A DNA stretch of 64,000 nucleotides from contig VIIQ02000163.1 of the NCBI GenBank assembly GCA_007449985.2, positions 164,909-228,908 on the forward strand, given 5' to 3'. Below the pieces are notes generated by a model. The model was not told the origin of the DNA, did no database searches, and was given only the letters and a program-made list of their open reading frames with translations. Positions 54,001 to 64,000 of this stretch are shown piece by piece. The stretch comes from Desmodesmus armatus (lineage: Eukaryota; Chlorophyta; Chlorophyceae; Sphaeropleales; Scenedesmaceae). Positions within the stretch are counted from its first letter, which is position 1. Each line of letters starts with the position of its first letter. Both the position numbers and the translations under genes were made by a program.

Positions 54001-57000
54001 GTGGCGGCGGAGGCCGCAGCAAAGTCAGGTGGGCCGGGGGGTGAGGCGGGTAAGGGGAAGTGTTGCTCTGCTTGCACTTTTGTCTTTTGCTGGGAGCACT
54101 TCACTGACGACGTGTGGGCCGATTAAAGCAGCATTTGTCAGGATGATGGTGTGAAGTGGGGGGGGGGGGGGGGATGTTGCTGATAGAGCTGCGGTTGCTC
54201 ACTGAGGGCCATATGGCACGCCACCTGTTTTACATTAACCTGTTACGGCTTACCACCCCCCGCATAGCGCATTCGCCACACTGAGCGGTCACACTGACAG
54301 AAACAGTCAGTCTGTCAGCGTGTTACCTTGCCCGCCGGGCGGGTTGTGGGCCACTCCAAGGGAGTCCTGCTTAGCGCCACGGACCAGTGTGCCGTGATGC
54401 TTTCGTGTACATGCAGGCAAGGCTGCTGGCAAGAAGAAGGGAGGCAAGAAGGGCAAGAAGGAGGGGGGCAAGAAGGCGGCTGGGGACAAGAAGGCAAAGG
54501 GCGAGGGCAAGAAGGGAGGCAAGAAGGGCAAGAAAGCAAAAGACCCTACGGTGCGTCGCGTGTCTGTCAACAACATTGTATCGCAAGCACCAGCATGCAC
54601 CCTTACCACTGGGCTGGTGAGACGCCACTGTGACTGCGTGGGTGTTCAGGCGAACAGCTTCAAATAGTTTCTGTCTGCTGAGCTGCCAGCCAACAAGCAT
54701 CGCAACCTCACCCCTTCTTCATCCTGACGCTGGTGTGGTCGCCCATACCTGCTGCGACACTACATCTGCAGCAATGCCACTGTGACTGTGTGCTGGTTGC
54801 TGTGTGCTGTGGGCATCCTATCCTGTCCTGCCCCTCATCATCCTGACGCATCGCGTGGCCCCCCTATATGTGCAGCAACCCTACATCTGTTGCAATGGCA
54901 CTGCAACTGTGTGCTGTTTGATGTGTGTCATGTGCAGGCTGACCGGTCCATGGAGTCGCTGTTTGCTGAGCTTGCTGCCAACAACCTTGAAGGTGCTGGG
55001 CACACCTCTGATCAACCCATGGGGCTGTGTGCTGTATGCTTTGTGCTGGTTGCTGCGCTTTGTGTGCAGGCTGACCGCTCCATGGAGTCGCTGTTTGCCG
55101 AGCTTGCTGCCAACAAGGTGCTGGGCACACTGCCCAAGGCGGAGCTGGCCGAGTACCTGGGGGGTGGCGGCTACATGGGGGCAACACTGGAGAAGGCAGG
55201 CATCATCCCTGAACCATCCATGGCACAGGTACGTGTGAGTTGCCAGGGAGGCCTGTTAGACAGTCTTGAAACAGTGCTTATTGTGTGAGGGCGAGTACCT
55301 GGGGGGTGGCGGCTACATGGGGGCGACACTGGAGAAGGCAGGCATCATCCCTGAACCATCCATGGCACAGGTACGTGTGTGTTGCCAGGGAGGCCTGTTA
55401 GATAGTCTTGAAACAGTGCTTATTGTGTGAGGGCGAGTACCTGGGGGGTGGCGGCTACATGGGCGCAACACTGGAGAAGGCAGGCATCATCCCTGAACCA
55501 TCCATGGCACAGGTACGTGTGTTGGTGTGTCACTCGTGAGGCCTTTGTTTAGGCTAGTAACAGTGCTTACTGGGTGGCGGCTACATGGGGACAAGACTTG
55601 AGAAGGCAGGCATCATACCTGAACCATCCATGGCACAGGTACGCGGGTGCTGTCATCGCTTGTGGGGGCTGTTGGTTGGAAAGAGTGCAGGGTGGCAAGG
55701 CGTGAGGCTGGGAGCCTGGCACGTTTCTGACGGTGTTGCTTCCACTGTGCAATGCTGACTTTGGGTGTTTACAACTAGCATGTGATACCGCTCTTTGGTG
55801 ACTAGAGTAGCGCCCCTAACACACAGTCATGCTAGCCGAGCGATGTCGCTACCGAGACTTTGGTATACACCGGTACATATGGCACATTCTGTGCTTGTGT
55901 GTGGTGTCTTGCAGGTCCGGCAGGCTGTTGCTGAGTTTGCCATTCTGCCCTTGGGCAGCCAGGTCGTCCATGAGCGCCTGCCACACATCAAGAGCCTGCT
56001 GCTGTATGGGGCACCCAAGACGGGCAAGACAATGCTGGCGCACGTGAGTGTGTTGGTGCTGTTTGATTGCAGGCTTGCTCTGTTGGCAGCTGCAGCAATG
56101 ACGGCTGGTGCCGGGCTAAGGTCGTTTTGTGGCAACTGCCGCAGCCAGTGTGGTGACGGCTTGATTGGCTTGTTGAAGACCCCAGGATGATCCTCCATTC
56201 TGAGCCTGGCACTAGTTGCACCACTGATCATATTGGCACTTTCCACAGCGCTGTGGCATGCTGTTAGCCTCTAGGTGCACAATCTTTGTGGACTAATGAG
56301 TTGCTGCTGGAACCCTGCTGCCTTTGTCGCGTGTGCCGCTTGTCATCGCGCAGGCCATTGCCCACTTGAGTGGCTCGTGCTTCTTTGACCTGTCACCCCG
56401 GAACACAGACGGCACGTATCCGGGCAAGGCGGTTGCAATGCTGCTGCATTTGGTGTTCAAGGTGCGTTGCAGCAGCTGCTGATGCTCGAGGTAGCACCCA
56501 GAGGCTCCAAGCTGGCAGTGTCAGCGGCACCACTTTGAACCGTGTTGTCAGCTGGCTGGACCTGTTGGATGGTTAGCCTGCTTTTCAGAAATGCAGGCAA
56601 ATCGTCACTGAACTGCAAGTGAGACTGCCGCGCTTCAGCCCTCCAGACTCTGGAGGCAAGAGGCAAGAGGGTGTGCTGCATGGCTGAGGCCACCAGCCTG
56701 GTGGTGTCTATCTCGTGCACTTAGATAGTACGCTTGGGGATTTTATCAGTATGTTGTTCCTTCTGGTTTGTTGCGCTATCTCCGTGATATCAGTGAATGG
56801 CTGGCATGAGCTCTTGAGCTTCATAGCTACAGATGTAACTTTGATTTGATTTGATTTGGTCGCGCAGACATCTGGCCTACCTTTAATGCACAGATCCATC
56901 GTCGGATCAAGCTTGACAGCCCTGCATGGGTTTGCAGATGCAACTGTTGCATGAGGCATGAGGACTCCACAGCACTGAGTCGTGTTGCGGTGTGCAGGTT

Positions 57001-57375
57001 GCGCGGACGATGGCCCCCTCGGTGATCTACATTGACGAGGTGGAGAAGGTGTTTGTGTCAGACAAGAAGAAGGCGCGGGAGTTTGGCGGCCAGGTGAGCA
57101 GCAGCTATCAGTCTGGGAGTCTGTTACGCACCCTGACCAATGGATCAGCATTGCATCTGCTTCAAGCAGACAACAATGCAAGACAGACAAGTTGTCTGGC
57201 ATGACATGCTGCACGTGGAGTGTCAGTACAGTAGGCTGCCCCCAATTCTACCGAGGCTCGGAGTGGCACTTCAGCCGCTGAGCGCAATGAGTGACCCTTG
57301 TGAAGGCTTTTTGTTCGACCTTTACGCATCCTGTTGTGGATGCATCGCTTTTTCTGCTGCTGCTCTCCTGCGGCG

Positions 57376-57413
<38 letters not shown>

Positions 57414-59542
57414 AGGAGCTGTTCAGCCGGATCCGCAAGGACTTACTGCGAGAGATGAAAGCGCTGAAGCCAAGTGACAGGTGAGCTGGAGGGCAGCAGG
57501 ACTTTTCTTTTTGTGTGTGTGTGTGGGGGGGGGGGGGATTGTGTATGGGCATGGATGGCGCTAGAAGCCACATGCAACAGGCGGCGGTTGTCAGGCAGGT
57601 CCCCAACATGTCGGCTGCCTGCTGTCCTGGTTTCATGAACTGCGTATTGTGGTAATGGACCGTGCCACATGACGACATGTTATGTGTGTCCTGCAGGGTG
57701 CTTGTTGTTGGTTGCAGCAGTGCGCCCTGGCTGGTGCCCAAGAAGGATGAGTCAGCCTTCCTGGGCTTCTGGTCAAAGATGCTGCACCTGCCACTGCCAG
57801 ACTACGCAGCCAGGAGGGTGAGTACCCAGGGAAAGTGCGTGGGGTGACACCCTGTCTCGCACCAGGCTGCCACTGGTGCTGTCCGTGTACATGCACCTGC
57901 AAGACATCCACTGCTGCTGTCGCATGGGGATACTGGCGCATTTGCTGAGGGTCACGGGGTGCCACTTGAAGTTACCTGGCCCCTCAGCAAAGCCCAGGGC
58001 CTGCTTTGTCTGGCAGCTGTCAGACGGCTTCATATGATCATGTGCTGCATGTATGACTATCCGTGACGGGTTTTGTATGACCTCATGAGCTCATTTTGTG
58101 TTGCTGTGTGCTTTGCACGTGTTTGCTGCGCTCTCTTCCACTACATCGCGCCTGCCACAGCTCATCTGGCCCGGCCTGTTTGCGCGGCATGGTGGTCGCC
58201 TGTCGTACGACTTTGACCTGTCCACGCTGGCGCACCTTACAGAAGGCTACGCAGCAGGTGAGGGTTGAAGCAGTGGGCACTGACGTAGTTATCTCTGACC
58301 CGCTCAGTAATTACTGCGCACGCTCAGTACAGTACACTGCAAGTTTGCAGGGCCAGGTCCCATCCTCTGCACCAGCTAGAATAGACCCGAGGGGCACCTT
58401 CATGAGCCCTGGGACTATTGGGGGAGTATGTTACATGGACATTTTCGCCAAACAACAATGGCATTGCCCACCAGGATCGAGCCAGGTGAACCTCATAAGT
58501 TGTCTCCCCTGCGGTGGTTTGCACCACCTACACCGGGTTGACCAAAGAAGGCAGAACCACCAGAATTGCAGCAAGTGCCAGCCATGCTAGGAACCTATTG
58601 TGTGCAGAGATGAGGGCAGGCAACTACACCAGTGTGGACACAAGAAACAGAACAAAGTCAGTCAAATACCCATGGTAAGGCCAAGCAGGCGTGCTCTGCG
58701 CACTTTCATTTTGTACAAAGTGTGTGCCAGGGCCGACTGTTCGGCATGTTGAAACACAGTAGCAACACAATCTTGGTCACCCAACTATTACCCCGCGTAC
58801 CCCAGTCTCTGTCAACAGACTTGCGCTCTTGTCATGTGAAGCTGCACACAGGCCTGTGCAGCAGGCGAGTGCGCGGCAACTCACTTACTCATAGGTTCAG
58901 TGGGTCGTGTGTGTGGGGAGGGGGTGCTATGTCTTGAATGCAGCGTAGCCTGCTGGGGTATTGACTGTGGTACAATGCTGTCTTGCCCCATGTTTGTGAT
59001 ATATGTGTCAGGCGACCTGGACGCGGTGGTGGCGGGCCTTATGACGCCAGCTCGACGGGAGCGGCTCAAGATGCGGCCGGTGGACATCCCTGAGGTGCTG
59101 CAGTGGCTGTGCAGGGTGAGCTGAAGAAATGCTGCGGAGGCGTACGGCTGAACAACAGCTTGAGCTTGCAGATGCACATGATGTGGTCTGCCGCGCGTAA
59201 GCACGAGTTGCGCATGCAGACAGGCTGTGATCATGGCATGTGTGTGGAAATCATTTCCAGTGCTAGTGTTGCAAATCTCACTGCACAGACGGGGCCTTCC
59301 TTGGGACGTGCATGGCTTTTCCCATTGTGGCTCTGGCAGTTACGGTGGTTGTGCTGTTTGCGTGCCTGCAGGTGCGGCCTGTGTCTGCGGATGTTGATGC
59401 ACAGCTGCATGCCTGGCGCGACAAGACCCCCGCCCTGGCAGCCATCAAGGGCGCAGCAGCTGCAGCAGCGGGGGACAAGACGGCAGCAGGGGCCAAGAAG
59501 AAGGGGGGCAAGGAGGCAGACAAGAAGCCCAAGAAGAAGTGA
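48073..59542 (+). CDS. DRC11: DRC11/IQCA1, IQ and AAA-ATPase subunit of the nexin-dynein regulatory complex
   Basis: Axonemal protein of the nexin-dynein regulatory complex, which links doublet microtubules and regulates dynein in cilia. The 23 exons are 48073-48150, 48398-48556, 49074-49193, 49689-49943, 50225-50314, 50606-50713, 50958-51049, 51376-51457, 51773-51812, 52123-52349, 52455-52575, 52776-52909, 53887-54028, 54417-54550, 55070-55228, 55915-56043, 56354-56461, 56998-57093, 57416-57480, 57697-57817, 58161-58257, 59012-59115 and 59372-59542; all phases agree, about 943 aa. Family marks: YIRYLQIFRNLETAYDQ, LKLTPDVLEVPVPRYF, IQ motifs near 192 and 235, IAHDPELLKDE, Lys/Gly-rich linkers, Walker A GAPKTGKT (about 679) and Walker B SVIYIDE (about 734). 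Human IQCA1 is about 820 aa; the extra length is Ala/Lys linkers. The intron after exon 6 uses a GC donor. The frame stays open upstream of the ATG, so an earlier start is possible. Confidence 0.9.
49336..49568. repeat. (GCAGGT)n hexamer array, about 39 units, in DRC11 intron 3
   Basis: A perfect hexamer array between the exons ending FIEDRAQ and starting ELNDRDRF. Each unit contains CAG/GTGCAG, close to a splice donor consensus and also offering AG acceptors. The array is open in several frames (QV, HL, PA or TC dipeptides), but conservation of the flanking exons argues that it is intronic. Confidence 0.95.
52250..52575 (+). repeat. Duplicated DRC11 linker exon segment
   Basis: The Ala/Lys/Gly-coding stretch ending in AAGAAAG plus GTGGGTCTG occurs twice, at about 52250-52349 and 52471-52575, with its donor. 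The first copy lacks one base near its end (GCCCGGGCGAAG against GCCGGGGGCAAAG), which shifts its exit phase. An acceptor at 52453-52454 restores frame into the second copy. Confidence 0.8.
53200..53910 (+). repeat. Degenerate tandem repeat carrying DRC11 exon 13 acceptor edge
   Basis: Units of polypyrimidine, then CAGATCGC(C/G)CATGACCCT, then CACTCCTCCTTTGTGTGTGA recur from about 53205 to the true exon. Copies at 53513-53550 and 53659-53692 also contain the codons for AHDPELLKDE. They lie upstream of the genuine exon at 53887 and each offers a plausible acceptor. Confidence 0.85.
53297..53370 (+). repeat. Short dispersed repeat B, plus orientation
   Basis: It starts with AAATC pentamers, then AAGTTACACCTGTAGCTATG, then CTCAAGAGCTCATGCCAGCC and CACTGATATCACGGAGA. 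It is nearly the reverse complement of 56779-56858. Both lie in DRC11 introns. Confidence 0.9.
54938..54995 (+). repeat. Partial duplicate of DRC11 exon 15 5' edge plus acceptor
   Basis: CATGTGCAG followed by codons for ADRSMESLFAELAANN. It repeats the acceptor and first 16 residues of the exon starting at 55070 (ADRSMESLFAELAANK). It lies upstream in the preceding intron and diverges right after. Confidence 0.88.
55287..55641 (+). repeat. Three partial duplicates of DRC11 exon 15 3' edge plus donor
   Basis: Copies ending at 55370, 55512 and 55639 repeat EYLGGGGYMGATLEKAGIIP and EPSMAQ, with the donor GTACG. The first two are spaced at 142 bp. The last lacks the EYL part. All four donors, including the real one at 55229, are intact. 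The upstream ends offer only a weak AG with no pyrimidine tract. Confidence 0.92.
56779..56858 (-). repeat. Short dispersed repeat B, minus orientation
   Basis: Inverted copy of 53297-53370, ending in TTGATTTGATTTGATTTGG (AAATC pentamers on the other strand). It lies in the DRC11 intron between the exons ending at 56461 and starting at 56998. Confidence 0.9.
58324..58415 (+). repeat. Diverged dispersed core element in DRC11 intron
   Basis: CAGTACAGTACACTGCA is followed by GGGCCAGGTCCCATCCTCTG, CACCAGCTAGA and later TTCATGAGCCC. This aligns loosely with the core at 2917 in the same pentamer-then-core order. It lies in the intron before 59012. Confidence 0.45.
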
Positions 59543-59977
59543 AGAGGGTGCCCGTCACATGATCATCTTTGTGACAGTTTGGCTGCTGTTGGATTGCTGG
59601 GCTGTTGTCTGTGGGGTGTGAGCGTGAGGGCCGCGAGGTGCATGGGCGTATGCATGCATCACCTTGGCAGCAGGTGCTGTTGGTGTGCAACCACAGCGCC
59701 GTTGCTACAACGTATACGAAGTCGGTTTTTAAATGCTGACAGGGCTGCAGCCCAGACCAACACATGTCGCACGGTATTCTTAGAGGACCATGAACATGAT
59801 CGGTTTTGTCAAGCATCATCAGCTGCAAGTGGTGATGCTGGTGTGTCAAGTGTTCATAAACGCAAACAAAATGCTATATGTTCATGTTGACTAGGCCTCA
59901 GCGGTCGAACCGCTGCGATGGCCAAGTCACGATCGTCGGCTGTAGCATTCGGCTGCAGCAGATGAGCAAGGACGGGG

Positions 59978-59982
59978 TGTAA
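59978..59982 (+). terminator. Candidate polyadenylation signal TGTAA, DRC11
   Basis: TGTAA lies 435 bp downstream of the DRC11 stop codon at 59542, within GGGGTGTAAGC. Spacing is typical for green-algal 3' UTRs; experimental ends are not visible here. Confidence 0.4.
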
Positions 59983-60485
59983 GCTTCCACCAGCATTTGG
60001 CATTCCAGATTTTGGTTTAATTCATGAAACTTCATGTGATGCCATGGCGTATTAGCTGCAAAGTACTGTCAGCAGCAGAATGTACTGTCAGCAGCAGCAA
60101 ATGTCAGAGAGACTCTCTACGAGTGGACCCAGTTCCAGGTTCGTCACGCTCTGATCATGCAATCCAACTTGCCCACACCCTGTCGCAATGTATGCACAGT
60201 GACTGCTCTTGAGCTGATCGCCTAGGCCTGCATGCAGCTGCAGATTGGATCCGCCCCTTTCATGCGATACACGACTGTGTACACCCCCAATGCATGCATT
60301 ACTGCTCAACAGCAGTGTTCGTCCTGTTTTGCAGGCATATGCACTTCTAAGCAGAGCTGATGTGCACAGGAGCAGGGGCAGCCCCATGGCTCACTGGGCA
60401 AAGCAGCACCGCCATGCAGCAGTGATGTATCAACGTGCAGAACAACAACAGCAGCATCAGCAGCAGCAGCAGCAGCAGCAGCAAC

Positions 60486-62387
60486 ATGCCCTATGGCACC
60501 CCAATCGAGCCCATACAGCTGCCACAACCACCAAGCTCAGAACATGGACCACCATGCCCTGGCCAAACCAGCCCCGGGCCAGATGTCACTGGTTACACTT
60601 TTCATCCAATCAGCCTTGCAGGTCCAGCCTTTGCAGGTTACTCTCCTGGTCCATTCAGCCCTGGGCCGGGTTTTGCTAGCTGCACCCCAGGCCCCCATCG
60701 GTATAATTGTGGACCCCAGCCCTGGGCAGCAGCTGTAGGCACAGCAGCAGGCCAGCATCACTGTGATATCAATGCCGGCAGGAGTGTGGTGGGCACAATG
60801 GCTGGGTATGACCCCCGCACGCAGCCCCTGCAGCCAACTTGGCTTACTGTGCCAGACACCGGGGCGGACGACTACACTTACTATCGGCTTGTGTACCAGC
60901 TGGATCGATTCACTGCCAGCTACAGGACGCTGGTGGTGTTCTACCTGGCGATGTGAGTGGCTGGACATACTATCTAGTAGACGGGTGGATGTCACATCCG
61001 TAGTACGGAGGTTACAGGAACTAGAACTTCAATGCCCCAGGGGTACATCTCACTCGCTACCTTCGGGTAAGGAGGGAGGGGTGGCATGCTGATTCTTTTA
61101 AAGCAAGTGCTGTCACAGCAATATTGAGCCCATAACAACATGTGCCAGTCTGTAGTACAGTTTACCGCCGCAGCAGAGTCGTGCCTAAATATAATTCTGA
61201 CTGAAGTGTACCCGGCCAGGGGTGAGGCAGTTGAGAGCTGTGGTCAGGTCCCAGTGTTCAATCTGTTGGTCAACAGTCAGGGAACGGATTATTCAATAAT
61301 AATACTTATTAATAATTTTTAATAATTATTTACAAGTTGTGGGTGAATGTGCTCAGTGTGAGGCTCACGTTCCTGCATGGTGTGCAGGTTCATCGCCTGC
61401 TACGCCCAGGTGGTGAACACCTATGTCTTCTGGGGCACCTGGAGTGCACTGGTGCTCATGTACTGGGAGGTAAGGCGCCTTGGCACTGTCACAGTGGATG
61501 TGAATAATGAAATCAACAATAATATTAATTAGGTTGTATAATACTGTATAAAAAAACTGTATAAAAAATTTAAAATAAATAAAAATAAAAATAATAATAA
61601 TAATAACATCACTGTCATCGGATGCGCCAGCAGATAGGCCTGGCAATTTCACTGGCAATGGGGCAAAGGGGGAGGGTTATGGAACCCACACGTTCAAATT
61701 ACTGATGCAGTCTGCAAATGTGCTGGGAGGTGAGGCGGCCTGGCACTGGACCCAATACCACTGAGTTGTCAGTTTGTTGACAATCAAAGGGCCCCTGGGT
61801 GTTGTTGCCACTGTTCCGCAGCTTGCTGTGCTCCACGCAACTTGCTGGCTGTGCATGGCATCTACTAGCTAGCCTGTAGGCACTGCCTGATGATGGCATC
61901 ATAGCAAGTTGCACCCTACTAGCTAGCTATAGGCACTGCTGTGCCTGCCAGGCAGGCCAGTGGCCGACTAACTTGTCTTTGTCATATCCACATGCTGTCT
62001 AGATGAAGCAGGCTTGGACTCTCAACTGTCACATGCCCTCCCTTTCTTGCTGTCTGCAGCCCTACCTAGCCCCTCCCTACCCCTGGACCTTCCACTATGC
62101 TGGCCGCGAGGAGTTCTTCTCACGGGTGGACAAGTGGGGCAGCAGGCCCAGCTGGCTGAAGCCTGCAGACACAATTGAGCGCTCTGCGCTGCGTCAGTGG
62201 CTGTATGCTGTGAGGAGGGGACTCAACCAGAAGCAGATGCAGGCGTACAAGGTGTGTCAGCAGGCGCAGGAGGCGGTCTGTGCACAGATCAGAAACACAT
62301 GTTTGTGTGTGTTTTTAGCACAGGGATTGCTTGAGTAGCTAGCATACTATGAACATGCAAGTCACATGCAAGCAGTGTGTGTGTGGT

Positions 62388-62423
<36 letters not shown>

Positions 62424-64000
62424 GTGTTGTTGGGGCACCCAGCCACTGTTGGTTGCAGTCAACGGGCTGAGCCGAACCACTACATGCATGGTTTGGACTG
62501 AGGGCTGCCGTCAAACAGCAGCTCGTGTGCGCAGCTAACGGTTGCGGATACACACAACAACTACTCTTTTTTGCATCCTGCTGCTGCCGCAACGCGTTGC
62601 GCAGTTCCTTGTCGGCCTGATCATCGCACCATGCGGCCTACTGTGGGCTGGCGCAGTGATCCACATCTACTACGAGCCTCTGGAAGACGTTCGAGCGCTC
62701 TTCTCGTCTTGCATTCTTCTGTTCCTGCTGTCAACGTACACCTTCGCTACGACTGCGTCGCTGCTGCTGCACGACTGGATGGTGGCGCCGAGGCTGCGGC
62801 ACGTGGACGACGTCGAGGTGGCGTGGCGAACACATGACATGATGTTCTTCACAGTGAGTTTGTCTCCAGACTGGCTCTATGCAGCGTCCCCTAATTGTGA
62901 AGTATCCACCGATTTTGATCACGCTGGCCCAGCTGCAGCTGTTGTGCTTGGCTGGCACTTCAGCATTGGTGGCGCAGCTTGTATGGGCAGTGTTGGTGCG
63001 TGATTGCAGCACAACCCATGAGACATGCACATGTGGCAACAAGTCTGGCCGTGGCACTCCTCTGTGTCTTGGCTGCAGTGCAAGATCCTTGGCGAGACGT
63101 TGAACGTGACAGTGCAGACGCTGGTTGCTGGCGCCTTTGTGTCCTACATGCCTACCACCATCTTCTGGCTCAGGCAAGAACTGCTTGGGAGCATGCACTC
63201 GCATGTTGGCACCAATACCTACTGCTGTGCCATCACACCGTCGGGCGACTCAGTTATGTGGAACCGTTGCCCCCTGGCCTAGCGAGCAGCTTTTTGTACC
63301 ACACCGGTGCCTCAGACATGGTGCCACCGGGCCGCGTCACTTTTGAGGTAGGACCCAAATCTCTGAACCCGTCACCGACACTTAGCTGAACAGACATGTC
63401 TGTAATCCTTGCTGCGTGCTGCGACTTGCAGCATACTGATCACAGCGCTGTCCTACACAGCCACCAACCTCCTCTTTGGCATGGACCAAGTGACGGCCCA
63501 GCCCACTCCAGCAGCGGCACCACCTCTGCCTGGGTATCAGATGCCACCTCACATCCGGGGGGCGCATACCCAAGCACCTTTGGAACATGCTTGCTGACCC
63601 CCCAGCGCCGCTGGCCTTCAAATCATGTGGCTTCAGCCCTGCTGTGGCTGGTCATTCTACTGCCTCCGCCGCTATGGGCATGCAGAGTAGCTGCGGCATG
63701 TTGGCGGCGTGGTGCACCAGCCAGCGTTGATGCAATCGCCCGGGGTGGAGCGTTGCTGCCGGGTGGTGCAGCTGGCGTTCGGCCATCGGCGTTGCGAGTA
63801 GGCGTCAATGCTTTGGCTTTCGAGGGAGGGCGGCAGCAGTGGGGTGCAGCCACAGCACAAGCAGGAAGGCTCAGCCGCCTTGGGGCAGCAGCACAGCAGC
63901 AGCAACAGCAGCAGCAGCAGCAGCCTGACAGTCCCTGGCAAGAGTTGCCGTCACCTGGTTTGCTTTCCCTGACACCCAAGCCCCAGCTGCTGCAGTCCCA
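60486..64000 (+). CDS. Multi-pass membrane protein, truncated at the window edge
   Basis: Function is not recognised. The exons are 60486-60952, 61388-61469, 62060-62251, 62605-62853, 63079-63173, 63254-63347 and 63432 to beyond 64000. All phases agree; the intron after 63173 would use a GC donor. At least 582 aa lie inside the window. The N-terminal 120 residues are Pro/Gly/Ser-rich (PGPFSPGPGFASCTPGP). Hydrophobic segments follow: RTLVVFYLAMFIACYAQVV, then WSALVLMYW, FLVGLIIAPCGLLWAGAVIH, LFSSCILLFLLSTYTFATTA, TLVAGAFVSYMPTTIFWL and SALLWLVILLPPPLWACRV. Between them is a soluble loop (WLKPADTIERSALRQWLYAV). The last exon ends in Q-rich sequence and stays open to the edge. The start is the first in-frame ATG after a (CAG)n stretch, but an upstream exon is possible. 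A channel-like or polycystin-like protein was considered without matching motifs. Confidence 0.6.
61290..61330. repeat. AT-only island in membrane-protein intron
   Basis: A run of TAATAATACTTATTAATAAT and TAATTATTT followed by ACAAGTTG. The end resembles the island at 35257. Confidence 0.7.
61500..61610. repeat. AT-rich island with (AAT)n
   Basis: About 110 bp of AT-rich DNA ending in AATAATAATAATAATAA, immediately downstream of the exon ending at 61469. It is intronic. Confidence 0.8.
62388..62421. repeat. G34 homopolymer
   Basis: Thirty-four consecutive G after a (GT)n stretch, in the intron between exons 62251 and 62605. The length equals the C34 run at 10613 and may reflect an assembly or sequencing ceiling. 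Confidence 0.9.

Noticed and set aside
54870..55187. Minus-strand frames opposite DRC11 exon 15
   Set aside because: They are shadows of the conserved plus-strand exon and its partial duplicate.
63432..63597. Short last exon of the membrane gene ending at 63597
   Set aside because: Including the exon 63254-63347 gives consistent phases and a frame that stays open to 64000 with a further hydrophobic segment, so the longer model was preferred.

Overview
The window looks like nuclear DNA of a flagellated green alga, probably a chlorophyte of the Chlamydomonadales type. The reasons are intron-dense genes with mostly GT-AG introns, heavy CAG/CTG runs that are sometimes polyQ/polyA coding and sometimes intronic, TGTAA motifs a few hundred bases after two stop codons (the polyadenylation signal of volvocine algae), and a gene for the ciliary AAA protein DRC11. 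The species is not identifiable by eye. There are no prokaryotic operons, CRISPR arrays or convincing tRNAs. All gene models were assembled by hand from reading frame, splice sites and phase, so exon edges are predictions.

Left half (5.4-33.7 kb, all on the minus strand): four tandem genes of one unrecognised coiled-coil, Q/S/A-rich family. From right to left they are copy 1 (29.2-33.7), copy 2 (23.2-26.4), copy 3 (15.4-19.9) and copy 4 (5.4-10.9). They share the same exon plan and the same intron phases: a 135-bp phase-0 exon with the motif CNAAKADKA, then a coiled-coil exon, an exon around GQQL/SQQL, and a long low-complexity last exon. Sequence and length have diverged strongly. The stretches between the genes hold microsatellites, a dispersed repeat attached to ACAGT pentamers, and faint transposon remnants.

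Middle (33.8-44.7 kb): a probable Ty1/copia-type remnant, a small secreted Cys-rich ORF, and on the plus strand a three-exon gene for a large Ala/Gln-rich, coiled-coil protein (36.6-40.4 kb). About 4.3 kb follow in which no gene was recognised.

Right half (44.7-64 kb): a divergent pair 527 bp apart. To the left is a U-box E3 ubiquitin ligase with an N-terminal membrane segment (minus strand). To the right is DRC11/IQCA1 (23 exons, about 943 aa), a two-IQ-motif, AAA-ATPase subunit of the ciliary nexin-dynein regulatory complex. Downstream is a multi-pass membrane protein gene that runs off the right edge.

The most unusual feature is that exon edges, each with its splice site, are tandemly duplicated into the neighbouring intron. 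I count nine cases in four unrelated or diverged genes (DRC11, U-box, coiled-coil copies 3 and 4). Other points of note are about 39 tandem GCAGGT units (a chain of splice-donor-like motifs) in a DRC11 intron, an inverted pair of a short repeat in two DRC11 introns, and (ACAGT)n arrays of 390 and 345 bp that each sit on the same side of a conserved core.
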